A DNA stretch of 64,000 nucleotides from Pseudofrankia nepalensis (lineage in GTDB: Bacteria; Actinomycetota; Actinomycetes; Frankiales; Frankiaceae), in NCBI RefSeq assembly GCF_016786305.1, contig NZ_JADWYV010000018.1; one strand, 5' to 3'. How positions within the stretch are numbered: position 1 is the first letter of the stretch; each line of letters begins with the position of its first letter. Positions 24,451 to 35,767 of this stretch are shown here, in pieces. The position numbers were made by a program, and so were the translations under genes. The notes below the pieces were generated by a model that worked only from the letters and a program-made list of their open reading frames with translations, made no database searches and was not told the DNA's origin.

Positions 24451-27163
24451 ATGCTGTGCGTTGTGGCCGATAGCGGGGGCGGTGGCGCGCCTGGGGGCGT
24501 CGGGTACGAGTGGGATTTCTTTGTCTCGTATACGCAGTCGGATCGGGGCTGGGCGGAGTGGATCGCCTGGGAGCTGGAGTCCGCGGGTCATCGGGTGTTG
24601 GTGCAGGCGTGGCACATGGTCGCGGGGATGAGCTGGTCGGAGCGGATGGCGGCGGGGATGGCGCGGTCTGCCCGGACGGTGGCGGTGCTGTCGCCCGACT
24701 ATGTGGAATCCGACGCGTGCGGCGCGGAGTGGCAGGCCGCCTGGCGTTCGGATCTGGCGGGGCGTGGCCGGCGGTTGCTGCCGGTGCGGGTGGTCGAGTT
24801 CTCTCCGCCGCCGCCGTTCGACGGGATCGTGTGGACGGATCTGGTCGGGGTCGACGAGCCGGAGGCGGTCGGCCGGCTCGGCAGGATGGTCGAGGCCGCG
24901 ACCACCGGGGAGAACCGCCCGTCTGGGCGGCCGTTGTTTCCGGTGGCTGGCCAGGCTGGTGACGGGCCGCGGTTCCCGGTGGGGCAGGCGGCGGTGTGGT
25001 CGCTGCCATGGGAGCGCAACCGGCATTTCACGGGCCGGGAACCAGAGCTGTCGGAGCTGCGCAGCCGGCTGGTCGGCGACGGCGTGACGGCTACCGTGCC
25101 GCGGGCGCTGCACGGTCTGGGCGGGGTGGGAAAGACGCAGCTGGCGGTGCAGTACGCCTACCGGCATGCCAGCGACTACGACCTGGTGTGGTGGATACCC
25201 GCGGAGGATCCCGCGCTGGCCCTGGCGGCGTTGGCGGCGTTGGCGGACCGGGTCGGAGTCGCCGTTCCCGGGCAGGCCGAGGAGTCCGCCCGCGAGGTCG
25301 TGGACCTGCTGCGCCAGGGCCAGCGCTTCCCGCACTGGCTGCTGATCCTCGACAACGCGGCCGAGCCGGCGGACCTGTATGGCCTGCTGTCCGCGGCGGG
25401 CGGCGGCGGACACGTGCTGGTGACGACCAGGGATCCGGCCTGGTCACGGCTCGCCGGCCTGGTGGAGGTCGATGTGCTGCCCCGGGACCGGGCGGTGGCG
25501 TTGTTGCGGGAGCGGGTCCCGCGGTTGTCGGAGGGGGAGGCCGGGCGGATCGCGGCGACGGTGGCCGACCTGCCGTTGGCGCTCGAGCAGGCCGGGGCGT
25601 GGCTCGCCGAGACCGGCACCCCGGCCCAGGAGTATGTGGATCTGCTCGGCCAGCGGGTGTCGGCGGTGATGGCCCGGGGCGTCCCGGCGGATCACGCGCC
25701 GGTCGCGGCGACCTGGACGATCGCGCTGCGTACCCTCGACGAGCCGGCGGTTCTGCTCGCCCGCTTGTGGGCGCTGTTCGGCCCCGAGCCGATCCCGGTC
25801 GGTCTGATCCGGCCAGGCGTCGCCGGTCTGCTTCCCGAGCCGCTCGCCAGCGCCGCCCGTGACCCCCTGGAGTTCCGGGACGCCGTGGGCAGGCTGGCGC
25901 GGACCGCGATCGTGCGGCTGGTCGCCGGCGACATGGTCGTGATGCACCGGCTCGTCCAGGCCGTCCTTCGCGACGACACCCCGGACGCGCTGCGCCCGGG
26001 CCTGCGCGAAGCGGCGCGCCGGCTGATCGCTCACGGTAGGCCGGACGACAGCGCGGCGCCGGCCGGGTGGGGACGCTATGCCCAGCTCTACCCGCACGCG
26101 CTCGCCACCGATCTCGTGGACGCCGACACGGCGGAGGCCCGGGACCTCACCATGGCCCTGGTCTCGGCCCTGCGAAACCAGGGCGACTACCCGAACAGCC
26201 GGCGCCTCGCCGAACACGCCCACGATCGATGGACCACGGAGCTCGGCGCGGACCACCCGGACACGATCCGCGTCACGGCCGACCTCGCGGCGACGCTGTG
26301 GAACCAGGGGAACTATCCGGCCGCCCACGCGATGGAAGAGGATCTGCTGGCGCGCCGGCGGCGGATCCTCGGTGACGATCACCCGGATGTGTTGCTCGCC
26401 GCGACGAATCTCGCGGTCACCCTCCTGTCGCAGGGGGACTATCCGGCCGCCCGCGATCTGCAGGAGGACCTGCTCGCGCGGTACCGGCGCGTGCTCGGCG
26501 ACAACCATCAGGACACGGTCCGGGCCATGACCAACCTCGCGGTCACCCTCGCCTACCAGGGGGACCACCAGGCCGCCCGCGTCCTGCGCGAGGACGCGCT
26601 CGCCTGGTCCCGGCGGATTCTCGGCGAGGATCATCCGGAGACGATCCGGGCCGCGGCGAACCTCGCGGCGACGCTGTGGAACCAGGGGGACTATGCNNNN
26701 NNNNNNNNNNNNNNNNNNNNNNNNNNNNNNNNNNNNNNNNNNNNNNNNNNNNNNNNNNNNNNNNNNNNNNNNNNNNNNNNNNNNNNNNNNNNNNNNGGCC
26801 GCCCGGGTGATGGAGGAGGACGTTCTCGCGCGGCGGCGGCGGATTCTTGGTGAGGATCACCCGGACACGATCCTTGCGGTGGCGAACCTCGCGGTGACGC
26901 TGCGGAGCCAGGGGGACTATGCGGCCGCCCGGGTGATGGAGGAGGACGTTCTCGCGCGGCGGCGGCGGATTCTTGGTGAGGATCACCCGGACACGATCCG
27001 GGCCGCGGCCAACCTCGCGGCGACACTGCGCGGCCAGGGCGACCAGCTGGCCTCCCGCGCCCTGCTGGACGACACGCTCGCCCGGTACCGACGGGTTCTC
27101 GGCGACGACCACCCGGAGACGATCCGCGCCAGAACGGCGTTGGCCGACCTGAACGAGAGGTAG
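24451..27163 (+). CDS. TIR-NB-ARC-TPR STAND protein (interrupted by assembly gap)
   Basis: The N-terminal TIR-like domain (~20-150) has WDFFVSYTQSDRGWAEWIAWELE and VLSPDYVESDACGAEW. The NB-ARC ATPase has GLGGVGKTQ (Walker A), LLILDN (Walker B), DLPLALEQAG (GLPLA-like) and VVMHRLVQ (MHD-like). From ~residue 595 come 42-residue kinesin-light-chain-type TPRs (DHPDTIR-AANLA-TL--QGDY-AAR). The 100-N gap at 26697-26796 shifts the frame; coding resumes after it and ends in ADLNER at 27163. TIR proteins of this class degrade NAD or make signal nucleotides when TPRs sense a trigger, often in phage defence. That role here is inference. ATG 24451 or GTG 24466 may start it. No partner effector gene is adjacent. 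Confidence 0.85.
26245..27150 (+). repeat. 126-bp tandem TPR-coding repeats
   Basis: At least six 42-codon TPR units. The two complete units after the gap repeat with a 126-bp period (for example GGCCGCCCGGGTGATGGA at 26797 and 26923) and are nearly identical in DNA. Upstream units are more diverged. Such near identity suggests recent unit duplication and explains the failed assembly. Confidence 0.85.
26697..26796. other. Assembly gap (100 N)
   Basis: Exactly 100 N within the TPR repeat array. Coding frames on the two sides differ, so the true length is not 100. Confidence 0.98.
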
Positions 27164-27409
27164 TGGCGGACTCGTCGCCGCGGTCCCCGCTGGCGCACGA
27201 CGATTCCCGGCGTGCCCGGGCTTATCGCGCCGAATCGTTCAACAGCATCCCGCGGCGACAGCCGCCGCTGCCCTGATCGGAGAGTAGGTCGTCGGCGCCG
27301 GTGGGGTTTTCTCCACCCCTTCTCGGGTTCCAGCACCACTGACCGCGTGCTGCCCGGCTGCGAGGTTGGCCATGACAGTGCTGACCGGTTGCCGACGAGG
27401 GAGTGCGAC

Positions 27410-28984
27410 ATGGCACGAAGCGTTTCCCGGCGTTCCTTGCTGGCCGGGATCACGGGCGGTATGGCGGGCGCGGCCGTGGGGGTGATCGGGTCGGCACCGG
27501 CTGGCGCCGCGAGCTCGGGGGCAGCCGGCGGTGCCGAGGACGTCGTCGCCGTGCGCGGAGTCACCGTGATCGACGGCGTGGGTGGCGTTCGCCGCGACCA
27601 GAACGTGTTGGTGCGCGCCGGCCGCGTTCTGGACGCCGGTCATCACCACCGGGTCCCGGTGCCGCACGGCGCGCGCGTCGTCGACGGCAACCGCCGGTTC
27701 CTCATTCCGGGCCTGGCGGACATGCACACGCACGCCACCGAGATCGACCCCACCGACCCCGAGCTGTACGTGGTCAACGGCGTGACCACCACCCGCCAGA
27801 TGTCGTCCAGCGAGGCCGTCCGCGGCTGGCGGCGCGACATCGACGCGGGCAGGCGGCTCGGCCCGTCGTGGACGGTGGGCAGTGAGATCATCGACGGCGC
27901 GCCGTCGCTGTGGGAGGGCAGCGGCCTCGGGCACGCCGCCGTGGCCGACGCCGCGCAGGCCCGGGCCGCCGTGCGCCAGCAGCACGCCGCCGGCGCCGAC
28001 TTCATCAAGACGTACACCCGCCTGAGCCGTGAGTCCTTCCACGCGATCGCCGCCGAATCGAAGCGGCTCGGGATTGCGTTCGTCGGGCACGTGCCGGACT
28101 TCGTCCAGGTCACCGAGGCGAGCGACGCGGGGCTGGGCAGCATCGAGCATCTCTTCGAGTTCTGGTACGACATCTCGCGCGACGAGGAGCGGCTGCGCGC
28201 CGAGATCGCGCGCGTCCACGTCGCCGGGGGCGACTATGCCGGCTGGTTCACCGGAATGCACCCGTTCGAATATGCCGCCGCCCGCGGATATGACCGGGGC
28301 AAGGCCGCTCGGGTCTTCGACCGGCTGGCCCGAAACGGGACGCGGGTGACACCCACCCTCAGCGTGCACAGGACCTGCGACGTGCCGGATGACATCCCGC
28401 GCGACGACCCCCGGTTCCAGTACGTCAGCGCCGACACGCTGGGCTACTGGCAGTGGGCGACCGAGAACGTCTACCTGCGCGGGCGCACTCCCCAGGAGAG
28501 CACCGAACGCCGGGAGCTGTTCGGACGGCGGCTGCGGCTGGCCGGTGAGCTGGCGAAGGCGGGTGTTCCCCTGATGGCTGGCACGGATCTCGGCACGTCA
28601 TACCTGATCCCGGGTTTCAGCCTGCACGACGAGCTGGCGTTGCTGGTCCAGGCGGGGCTGACGCCGGCGCGGGCGCTGGGCGCCGCCACCCTGGAGCCGG
28701 CCCGCCACCTGGGCCAGCGCGACCGCGGCGCCGTCGCCCGGGGCAACGTGGCCGATCTCGTGCTGCTTGACGCCGACCCGCTGGCGGACATCCGCAACAC
28801 GACCCGGATCAACAGCGTTTTCGTCCGTGGACGGCTGATTGACCCGGACGGGCGGCGGCGGATGCTCGCCGACATCAAGGCCGCGGTGGCCAGCCGGCCG
28901 GCGACGGGTGTGGTCCCGGCGGCCGCGGGCTGCGCCTGCCACGGCGTCCACCCGAGGCGAGCGGACGTCCCCAGGCTCACCTGA
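27410..28984 (+). CDS. Tat-exported amidohydrolase
   Basis: This 524-residue metal-dependent hydrolase has a twin-arginine signal (SRRSLLAG, then a Gly/Ala-rich hydrophobic core ending near APAGAA), so it is likely exported folded. The metal site is complete at the start: GLADMHTHA supplies HxH. A Lys in DFIKTYTRLS, His in FVGHVPD, His in IEHLFEF and Asp in MAGTDLGTS follow. The C-terminal sandwich has GNVADLVLLDADPLAD. ATG 27410 is chosen because GAGGGAG (27397-27403) precedes it and the Tat motif follows at once. The tail (GCACHGVH) is Cys/His-rich and unexplained. It may be an imidazolonepropionase-like or prolidase-like enzyme. It stands alone, followed by a dispersed hairpin repeat. Confidence 0.85.
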   Translation: MARSVSRRSLLAGITGGMAGAAVGVIGSAPAGAASSGAAGGAEDVVAVRGVTVIDGVGGVRRDQNVLVRAGRVLDAGHHHRVPVPHGARVVDGNRRFLIPGLADMHTHATEIDPTDPELYVVNGVTTTRQMSSSEAVRGWRRDIDAGRRLGPSWTVGSEIIDGAPSLWEGSGLGHAAVADAAQARAAVRQQHAAGADFIKTYTRLSRESFHAIAAESKRLGIAFVGHVPDFVQVTEASDAGLGSIEHLFEFWYDISRDEERLRAEIARVHVAGGDYAGWFTGMHPFEYAAARGYDRGKAARVFDRLARNGTRVTPTLSVHRTCDVPDDIPRDDPRFQYVSADTLGYWQWATENVYLRGRTPQESTERRELFGRRLRLAGELAKAGVPLMAGTDLGTSYLIPGFSLHDELALLVQAGLTPARALGAATLEPARHLGQRDRGAVARGNVADLVLLDADPLADIRNTTRINSVFVRGRLIDPDGRRRMLADIKAAVASRPATGVVPAAAGCACHGVHPRRADVPRLT

Positions 28985-28995
28985 GCCTGGGACCA

Positions 28996-29134
28996 ACGCC
29001 GGCCCCACCAAGGTTCACCCTGCCTCGACGCCGGACATGATCGCCGTTTCTGCCCTCCAGAGGTCGTGATCTGGCCCTGTCCACGACCTCCAGAGGGCAC
29101 TATCGGCGATCACGTGTAGCAGGCCAACGTTGGC
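28996..29134 (-). repeat. MITE/REP-like hairpin element, copy C (inverted orientation)
   Basis: Reverse-orientation copy of the elements at 9851 and 39839. Core hairpin 29037-29113; the flank CCAACGTTGGC at 29124-29134 matches copy B. It starts 12 bp after the Tat-amidohydrolase stop and lies between that gene and the 3' end of the convergent aminopeptidase gene. Confidence 0.75.
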
Positions 29135-29284
29135 GTCGCGGCACTGGTTGCGAGGCAGCCTGATCCTCGATATAGCGCCGTCGAGCGGCGCTGTTCGTCG
29201 AGGCCCACAAGATAGTCAACGATGTTGACGTGCTGGCCGCGGGAGCTTGATCAAATTTTTCCCGCGGCCGGTCAGGCAACCCGG
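29135..29284. other. Non-coding stretch between convergent genes
   Basis: No gene is supported between the hairpin repeat and the 3' end of the aminopeptidase N gene at 29285. It is less GC-rich than the flanking genes (tcaacgatgttgac, tcaaatttttccc around 29216-29262), with a U-rich run in the minus-strand sense only weakly placed for termination. Confidence 0.4.
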
Positions 29285-31768
<2,484 letters not shown>

Positions 31769-31818
31769 CGTCCCACCCTAGACGAGCAGCTCCTCGCGGC
31801 TCCGTGGCCGTGCCGATC

Positions 31819-31849
31819 GCGGCAGCGGAGCCGGTGCCCCCGCTGCCGC
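31819..31849 (-). terminator. Hairpin between decarboxylase-like gene and pepN
   Basis: A 10-bp perfect stem (GCGGCAGCGG with CCGCTGCCGC) and an 11-base loop lie ~25 bp downstream of the decarboxylase-like stop and ~50 bp before pepN on the minus strand. It probably separates the two units. Confidence 0.5.
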
Positions 31850-31871
31850 TCCGCCGGGTCAGGGTCTGTTC

Positions 31872-33125
31872 TTAGCGGCCAGCCGTAGCGATCTGCCTAT
31901 TGAGCTTGATTGGCGGCGTGTGGAAGTCGAACGGTGGCTTGGGTACGAAGCTCTGGATGACGCCCGGCTCGAAGATCAGGCAGTGTGTGGAGCCGCCGTA
32001 CTGGAAGTAGCCGATCTCGTCGCCCTTGTTCACGTGCTGTCCCTCCCGGACTCCGAGAACGCAGGACGAGATCTCGGCCATGCCTACGAAGACGCAGGCC
32101 ACGCTGCCCACACGCTGGTCGTCGCAGTCGATCACGATCACCGCCCGGGTGGCCACCTGGCTGATGTAGCCCTGGGAGTCGTTGGGGCCGCCCGGGTCCA
32201 GGCCCTCCGCCTCGAGGTCGGAGTAGTACGTGCCGTCCACCAGGTAGGTGGTGGCGACGGTGCCGCTTACGGGCGCTGCCCAGCGGTGATAGTTGTAGGC
32301 GCTGAGGAATGCCTGATAGACGTCGCCGCCGGCGAATTTTTCGGCCAGTGTCTGGTGCGCGGTCGTGAAGATGTCCCGCAGGGAGTACGGTTGCGCCTTC
32401 ATCCAGAAGCGATCCGTCAGCTGCGCGTTGGTCTGAATATTGTAGGGAGTGGCCTCGCAGGCGCTGACGACTACCGTGTTGTCGGTGGGCGCGTCCACTG
32501 GCCGGGCACCGGACTTGAACTTCCGGGTGAAGAAGTCGTTCCACGACGCGAAACCCCAGTACCGCTTGGTGTCGTCGTACACGAATTCTGACATGCGGGT
32601 GTAGCTGATGGCCTCGGGGCAGAACCATCCCGTGGGTGGGTCGGTGGTGAGGAAATTCCGTGAGTCGGGTCCGCTCAGAAAGTCGCACCAGTACCGCAGC
32701 ACAGCCTTGAACTTCGCGTTGAGCTCCGGCGAGCGGAACAGCGCGAACCCGGCCGGCATGCACATGGGCCAGTCGAGCAGCGCGTTGAGAGGACAGCCCA
32801 CCAGCTCCGTCTTGTCGAACGGCGGAGCGTAGGTCATGAGCTCGTCAATCAGGACCATCAGTTCGTCGACGTTGGTGTAGCCGAGCTGGTACCCGGCCTG
32901 CAGCGCCTGCTCGATGGCCAGGGTGAAGTACATGCGCAGAACAGGATCGGAATCCACGAGAGACGCGAGGTCCTGCACGGGGGGCGAGAGCCGCACGCCG
33001 GGCGCCCGCTTCTTTGCCCGCTCCGCCAGGGTTGTCCGAAAGGCCGCGAGCGTCTCTTCGCTGACGGGCAGCCATCGACCACGCCGGCTGGCTTGGAGCG
33101 CGATGGTGTCCACATCGTTATTCAT
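31872..33125 (-). CDS. Atypical phosphatidylserine decarboxylase-like protein
   Basis: This 417-residue protein resembles the phosphatidylserine decarboxylase family that carries an extra N-terminal PSDC-associated domain. Visible segments are WNDFFTRKFKSGARPVD, YNYHRWAAPVSG, VFVGMAEISSCVLG and YGGSTHCLIFEPG. The GGST is where pyruvoyl enzymes self-cleave (GST/LGST), giving a pyruvoyl-serine. The N-terminal half (LPVSEETLAAFRTTL...) is the associated domain. No membrane segment is clear, unlike normal Psd. ATG 33125 is chosen because AAGGA lies 7 nt upstream; the open frame continues upstream without coding features. It may decarboxylate a substrate other than phosphatidylserine, such as an amino acid on a secondary-metabolite path. 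Confidence 0.8.
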   Translation of the reverse strand: MNNDVDTIALQASRRGRWLPVSEETLAAFRTTLAERAKKRAPGVRLSPPVQDLASLVDSDPVLRMYFTLAIEQALQAGYQLGYTNVDELMVLIDELMTYAPPFDKTELVGCPLNALLDWPMCMPAGFALFRSPELNAKFKAVLRYWCDFLSGPDSRNFLTTDPPTGWFCPEAISYTRMSEFVYDDTKRYWGFASWNDFFTRKFKSGARPVDAPTDNTVVVSACEATPYNIQTNAQLTDRFWMKAQPYSLRDIFTTAHQTLAEKFAGGDVYQAFLSAYNYHRWAAPVSGTVATTYLVDGTYYSDLEAEGLDPGGPNDSQGYISQVATRAVIVIDCDDQRVGSVACVFVGMAEISSCVLGVREGQHVNKGDEIGYFQYGGSTHCLIFEPGVIQSFVPKPPFDFHTPPIKLNRQIATAGR

Positions 33126-34087
33126 GTATGAGTCCTTCGCCTTCCTGATGGTAAGGGGACGGCCTGTATTGCCCGCGACCGGTGTGATCGCTGTTCCGGA
33201 TGCCAGGATGGTCGATGGTTGCGGTTTTCTCGGTTGTTTGCGATCTGGTCGCGCGGCGTCTGAGGCTAACATGGAATGAATGGCCGGGGATTCTGGAACT
33301 CGAAATGATGGTCGTCGCCTGAGGGTGTACCCGCCAGGGCGAATTGTGGCCGGTCGGGTGTTCTCGGGTGTCCTGGGTTTTCCGATGGTGAACTGGCGAT
33401 GTCGAAGACCTGGCGCCTTGTCATCCCGACCACCGTGGCGGGTCGAGTCCCCGGCGACGGATGGCGCGTCACGCGGCGCCGCGGCGACTGCTCGCATGGA
33501 CCTGACCGCTGCTCATTCGCTGCTCACGCGCGCCGCCAGTCGCTCGTCTGTACCCGACGCCTACAGGCATGCCCCCCGCCCGTCGCGCGCCCCGTCGGAT
33601 AGGCACCCGGTCTCCCAGTCGAGGGTGACCCCGCCAGGGGCCGCTGGTGCAGGTCACCGGCCTGCTGGCACTGCCCGATAACAGCCCGACTGGGTCCCAC
33701 GAGAGTCAGGGAAATAGCCGGGGCGGGGGATGGCGGGCCTCGCGGGCGGCGCGGCTGAAAGCCGTCGGACTGGTATTCCTGTCCCGGAACTACGCCCTGC
33801 GACCACAGCCGCCGGCCTGCCCGCGACCCGCGTCCCGCCGCCCGGGCCATGGTCACCAGGACCTTCCGCCTCGACGGCCTCGACGGCCTCGACGGCCTCG
33901 GCGCCTTGCGCGCGCTGGCGTGCCCGCGCTGGATGCGCGCGCCAGCATCTCGACCCGACCCGGCCATAACGCTGACATCGCGGTGAGATTACGGTGTTAC
34001 TCTGCCGTTGACTGGTCGGATGAGGGTGGCCATGGAGTGTCGACGGATCACCCCGCCAGGTGCCGACCGGCCTCTTCGGGAGGTTCG
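33126..34087. other. Long divergent intergenic region with 9-bp repeats
   Basis: 962 bp between the leftward decarboxylase-like gene and the rightward ligase gene. Several open frames exist on both strands but none has a recognisable protein or ribosome site. The part 33130-33400 is clearly less GC-rich than the surroundings. A 9-bp unit (CTCGACGGC) is repeated at least three times at 33869-33903. I see no RNA gene. Confidence 0.45.
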
Positions 34088-35650
34088 ATGCTCGACGTTC
34101 ACCAGCCCGTGCTGGGGCCCGACCTGTTAGCGACGGCGCTGAACCGCGGCGGCGCGCATCCGGCCGTCCATCTCGATGATCGCGTGGTCAGCTACAGCGA
34201 GCTGCGCGACGCGATCAGCTGTTACAGCCAGGCGTACGCGGCGGCCGGGCTCGGTCGCGGCAGCGCGGTCGCGATGCTGTCGAGCAACCGGGTCGAGGTG
34301 CTGTACGCGATGGGCGCGAACGCGATCTCCGGTTGCCGGGCGACGCCGCTGCATCCACTGGGTTCGCTCGACGACCACGCCTACGTGCTGGAGCACGCCG
34401 AGATCGGCACCCTGCTCTACGACCCGACCCGCTTCGAGGAGCGTGCCGGCGAGCTGCGCAAACGGCTGCCGGATCTTGCGCTGCTCGCCCTGGGCCCCGG
34501 CGGCGCCGGTGAGGACCTGACGGCCGCCGCGGCACGGTTCACTCCGGCGGCTCTCGTGCCGCCCAAGGTGAGCCCCGACGACTCCGGAAGCCTGGGCTTC
34601 ACCGGGGGCACCACCGGGAAACCGAAGGGGGTCGTCGGCACCTACCGGTCCGCCGCGGCGCTCGCGCAGATCCAGATGCTGGAGTGGGAGTGGCCGGCCG
34701 AGATCCGGTTCCTGCTGTGCACCCCGCTGAGCCATGCCGCGGGCGCGTTCTGGCTGCCGGTGCTGCTGCGCGGTGGTTCGTTCGTCGTCCTGCCGTCGTT
34801 CACGCCCGACTCGTGGCTGGCGGCGGTCGAGAAGCACCGCGTCACCGCGACGATGCTGGTCCCGGCGATGCTCTACGCCATCCTCGATCATCCTGATCTC
34901 GACCGGCGGGACGTGTCGAGCCTGGAGACGGTCTTCTACGGTGCCTCGCCGGCGTCGCCGACCCGGCTGCGTGAGGCGATCGGGCGTTTCGGCCCGGTGT
35001 TCTTCCAGTTCTACGGGCAGAGCGAGGTGCCGATGTCCGTGACGGTGCTGCGCCGGGCCGAGCACGATCCCGACGACCTCGACCGTCTCGCGTCGTGTGG
35101 CCGGCCGGTGCCGTGGGTGCACGCCGCGCTGCTCGACGACGACCTGAACCCGGTCGCGCCCGGTGAGGCGGGCGAGATCTGCGTGCGCGGGTCGCTGGTG
35201 ACGGACGGCTACTGGAAGCTGCCGGAGGCCACCGACGCCCTGTTCGCGGGCGGCTGGCTGCACACCGGGGATGTCGCGCGCGAGGACGAGCGGGGCTTCT
35301 GGACGATCGTCGACCGCAAGAAGGACATGATCGTCTCGGGTGGTTTCAACGTCTTCCCGCGTGAGGTCGAGGACGTGCTGGCCAGGCACCCGGCGGTCGC
35401 CGCCGTCGCGGTGATCGGCGTCCCCGACGAGAAGTGGGGCGAGGCGGTCAAGGCCGTGGTCGTCCCCAGGCCCGGCGCCGTGGTCGACGAGGCGGAGCTC
35501 ATCGCGCTCGCGCGGGACGCCAAGGGCCCGGTCTACGCGCCGAAGTCGGTGGACGTGGTCGACGCGATTCCGTTGACGCCGGTGGGCAAGCCGGACAAGC
35601 CCGCGCTGCGGGAGCGCTACTGGGCGGGCCGGGGCCGGCGCGTCGGCTGA
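34088..35650 (+). CDS. AMP-dependent acyl-CoA synthetase/ligase
   Basis: This 520-residue ANL-superfamily enzyme activates a carboxylic acid to an acyl-AMP and then to its CoA thioester. Motifs: FTGGTTGKPKGV (P-loop), YGQSEVP (A5), TGDVAREDERGFWTIVDRKKD (A7-A8 hinge) and the catalytic Lys region PLTPVGKPDKPAL near the end. GGGAGG (34078-34083) precedes ATG 34088; the frame is open further upstream but there it is not protein-like. It heads a cluster with a DUF35 protein, two thiolase-like proteins and an enoyl-CoA hydratase, so it probably activates the acid that this cluster shortens. A cyclic or steroid-like acid would fit but is not shown. Confidence 0.9.
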   Translation: MLDVHQPVLGPDLLATALNRGGAHPAVHLDDRVVSYSELRDAISCYSQAYAAAGLGRGSAVAMLSSNRVEVLYAMGANAISGCRATPLHPLGSLDDHAYVLEHAEIGTLLYDPTRFEERAGELRKRLPDLALLALGPGGAGEDLTAAAARFTPAALVPPKVSPDDSGSLGFTGGTTGKPKGVVGTYRSAAALAQIQMLEWEWPAEIRFLLCTPLSHAAGAFWLPVLLRGGSFVVLPSFTPDSWLAAVEKHRVTATMLVPAMLYAILDHPDLDRRDVSSLETVFYGASPASPTRLREAIGRFGPVFFQFYGQSEVPMSVTVLRRAEHDPDDLDRLASCGRPVPWVHAALLDDDLNPVAPGEAGEICVRGSLVTDGYWKLPEATDALFAGGWLHTGDVAREDERGFWTIVDRKKDMIVSGGFNVFPREVEDVLARHPAVAAVAVIGVPDEKWGEAVKAVVVPRPGAVVDEAELIALARDAKGPVYAPKSVDVVDAIPLTPVGKPDKPALRERYWAGRGRRVG

Positions 35651-35767
35651 ACCGCGCGCTGACCGCGAGGCGTGCTGACCAGGACCACGACGGCGCCGTG
35701 GCGTTGATGACCACGCGTCGATCAGGCCGGTGTTCGGGACCTGCCATGCCGGCTGGATGGAGATGAC

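Noticed and set aside
21319..27150. CRISPR array
   Set aside because: The only regular repeats are 147-bp and 126-bp in-frame coding units without spacers, and no cas gene is present in the window.
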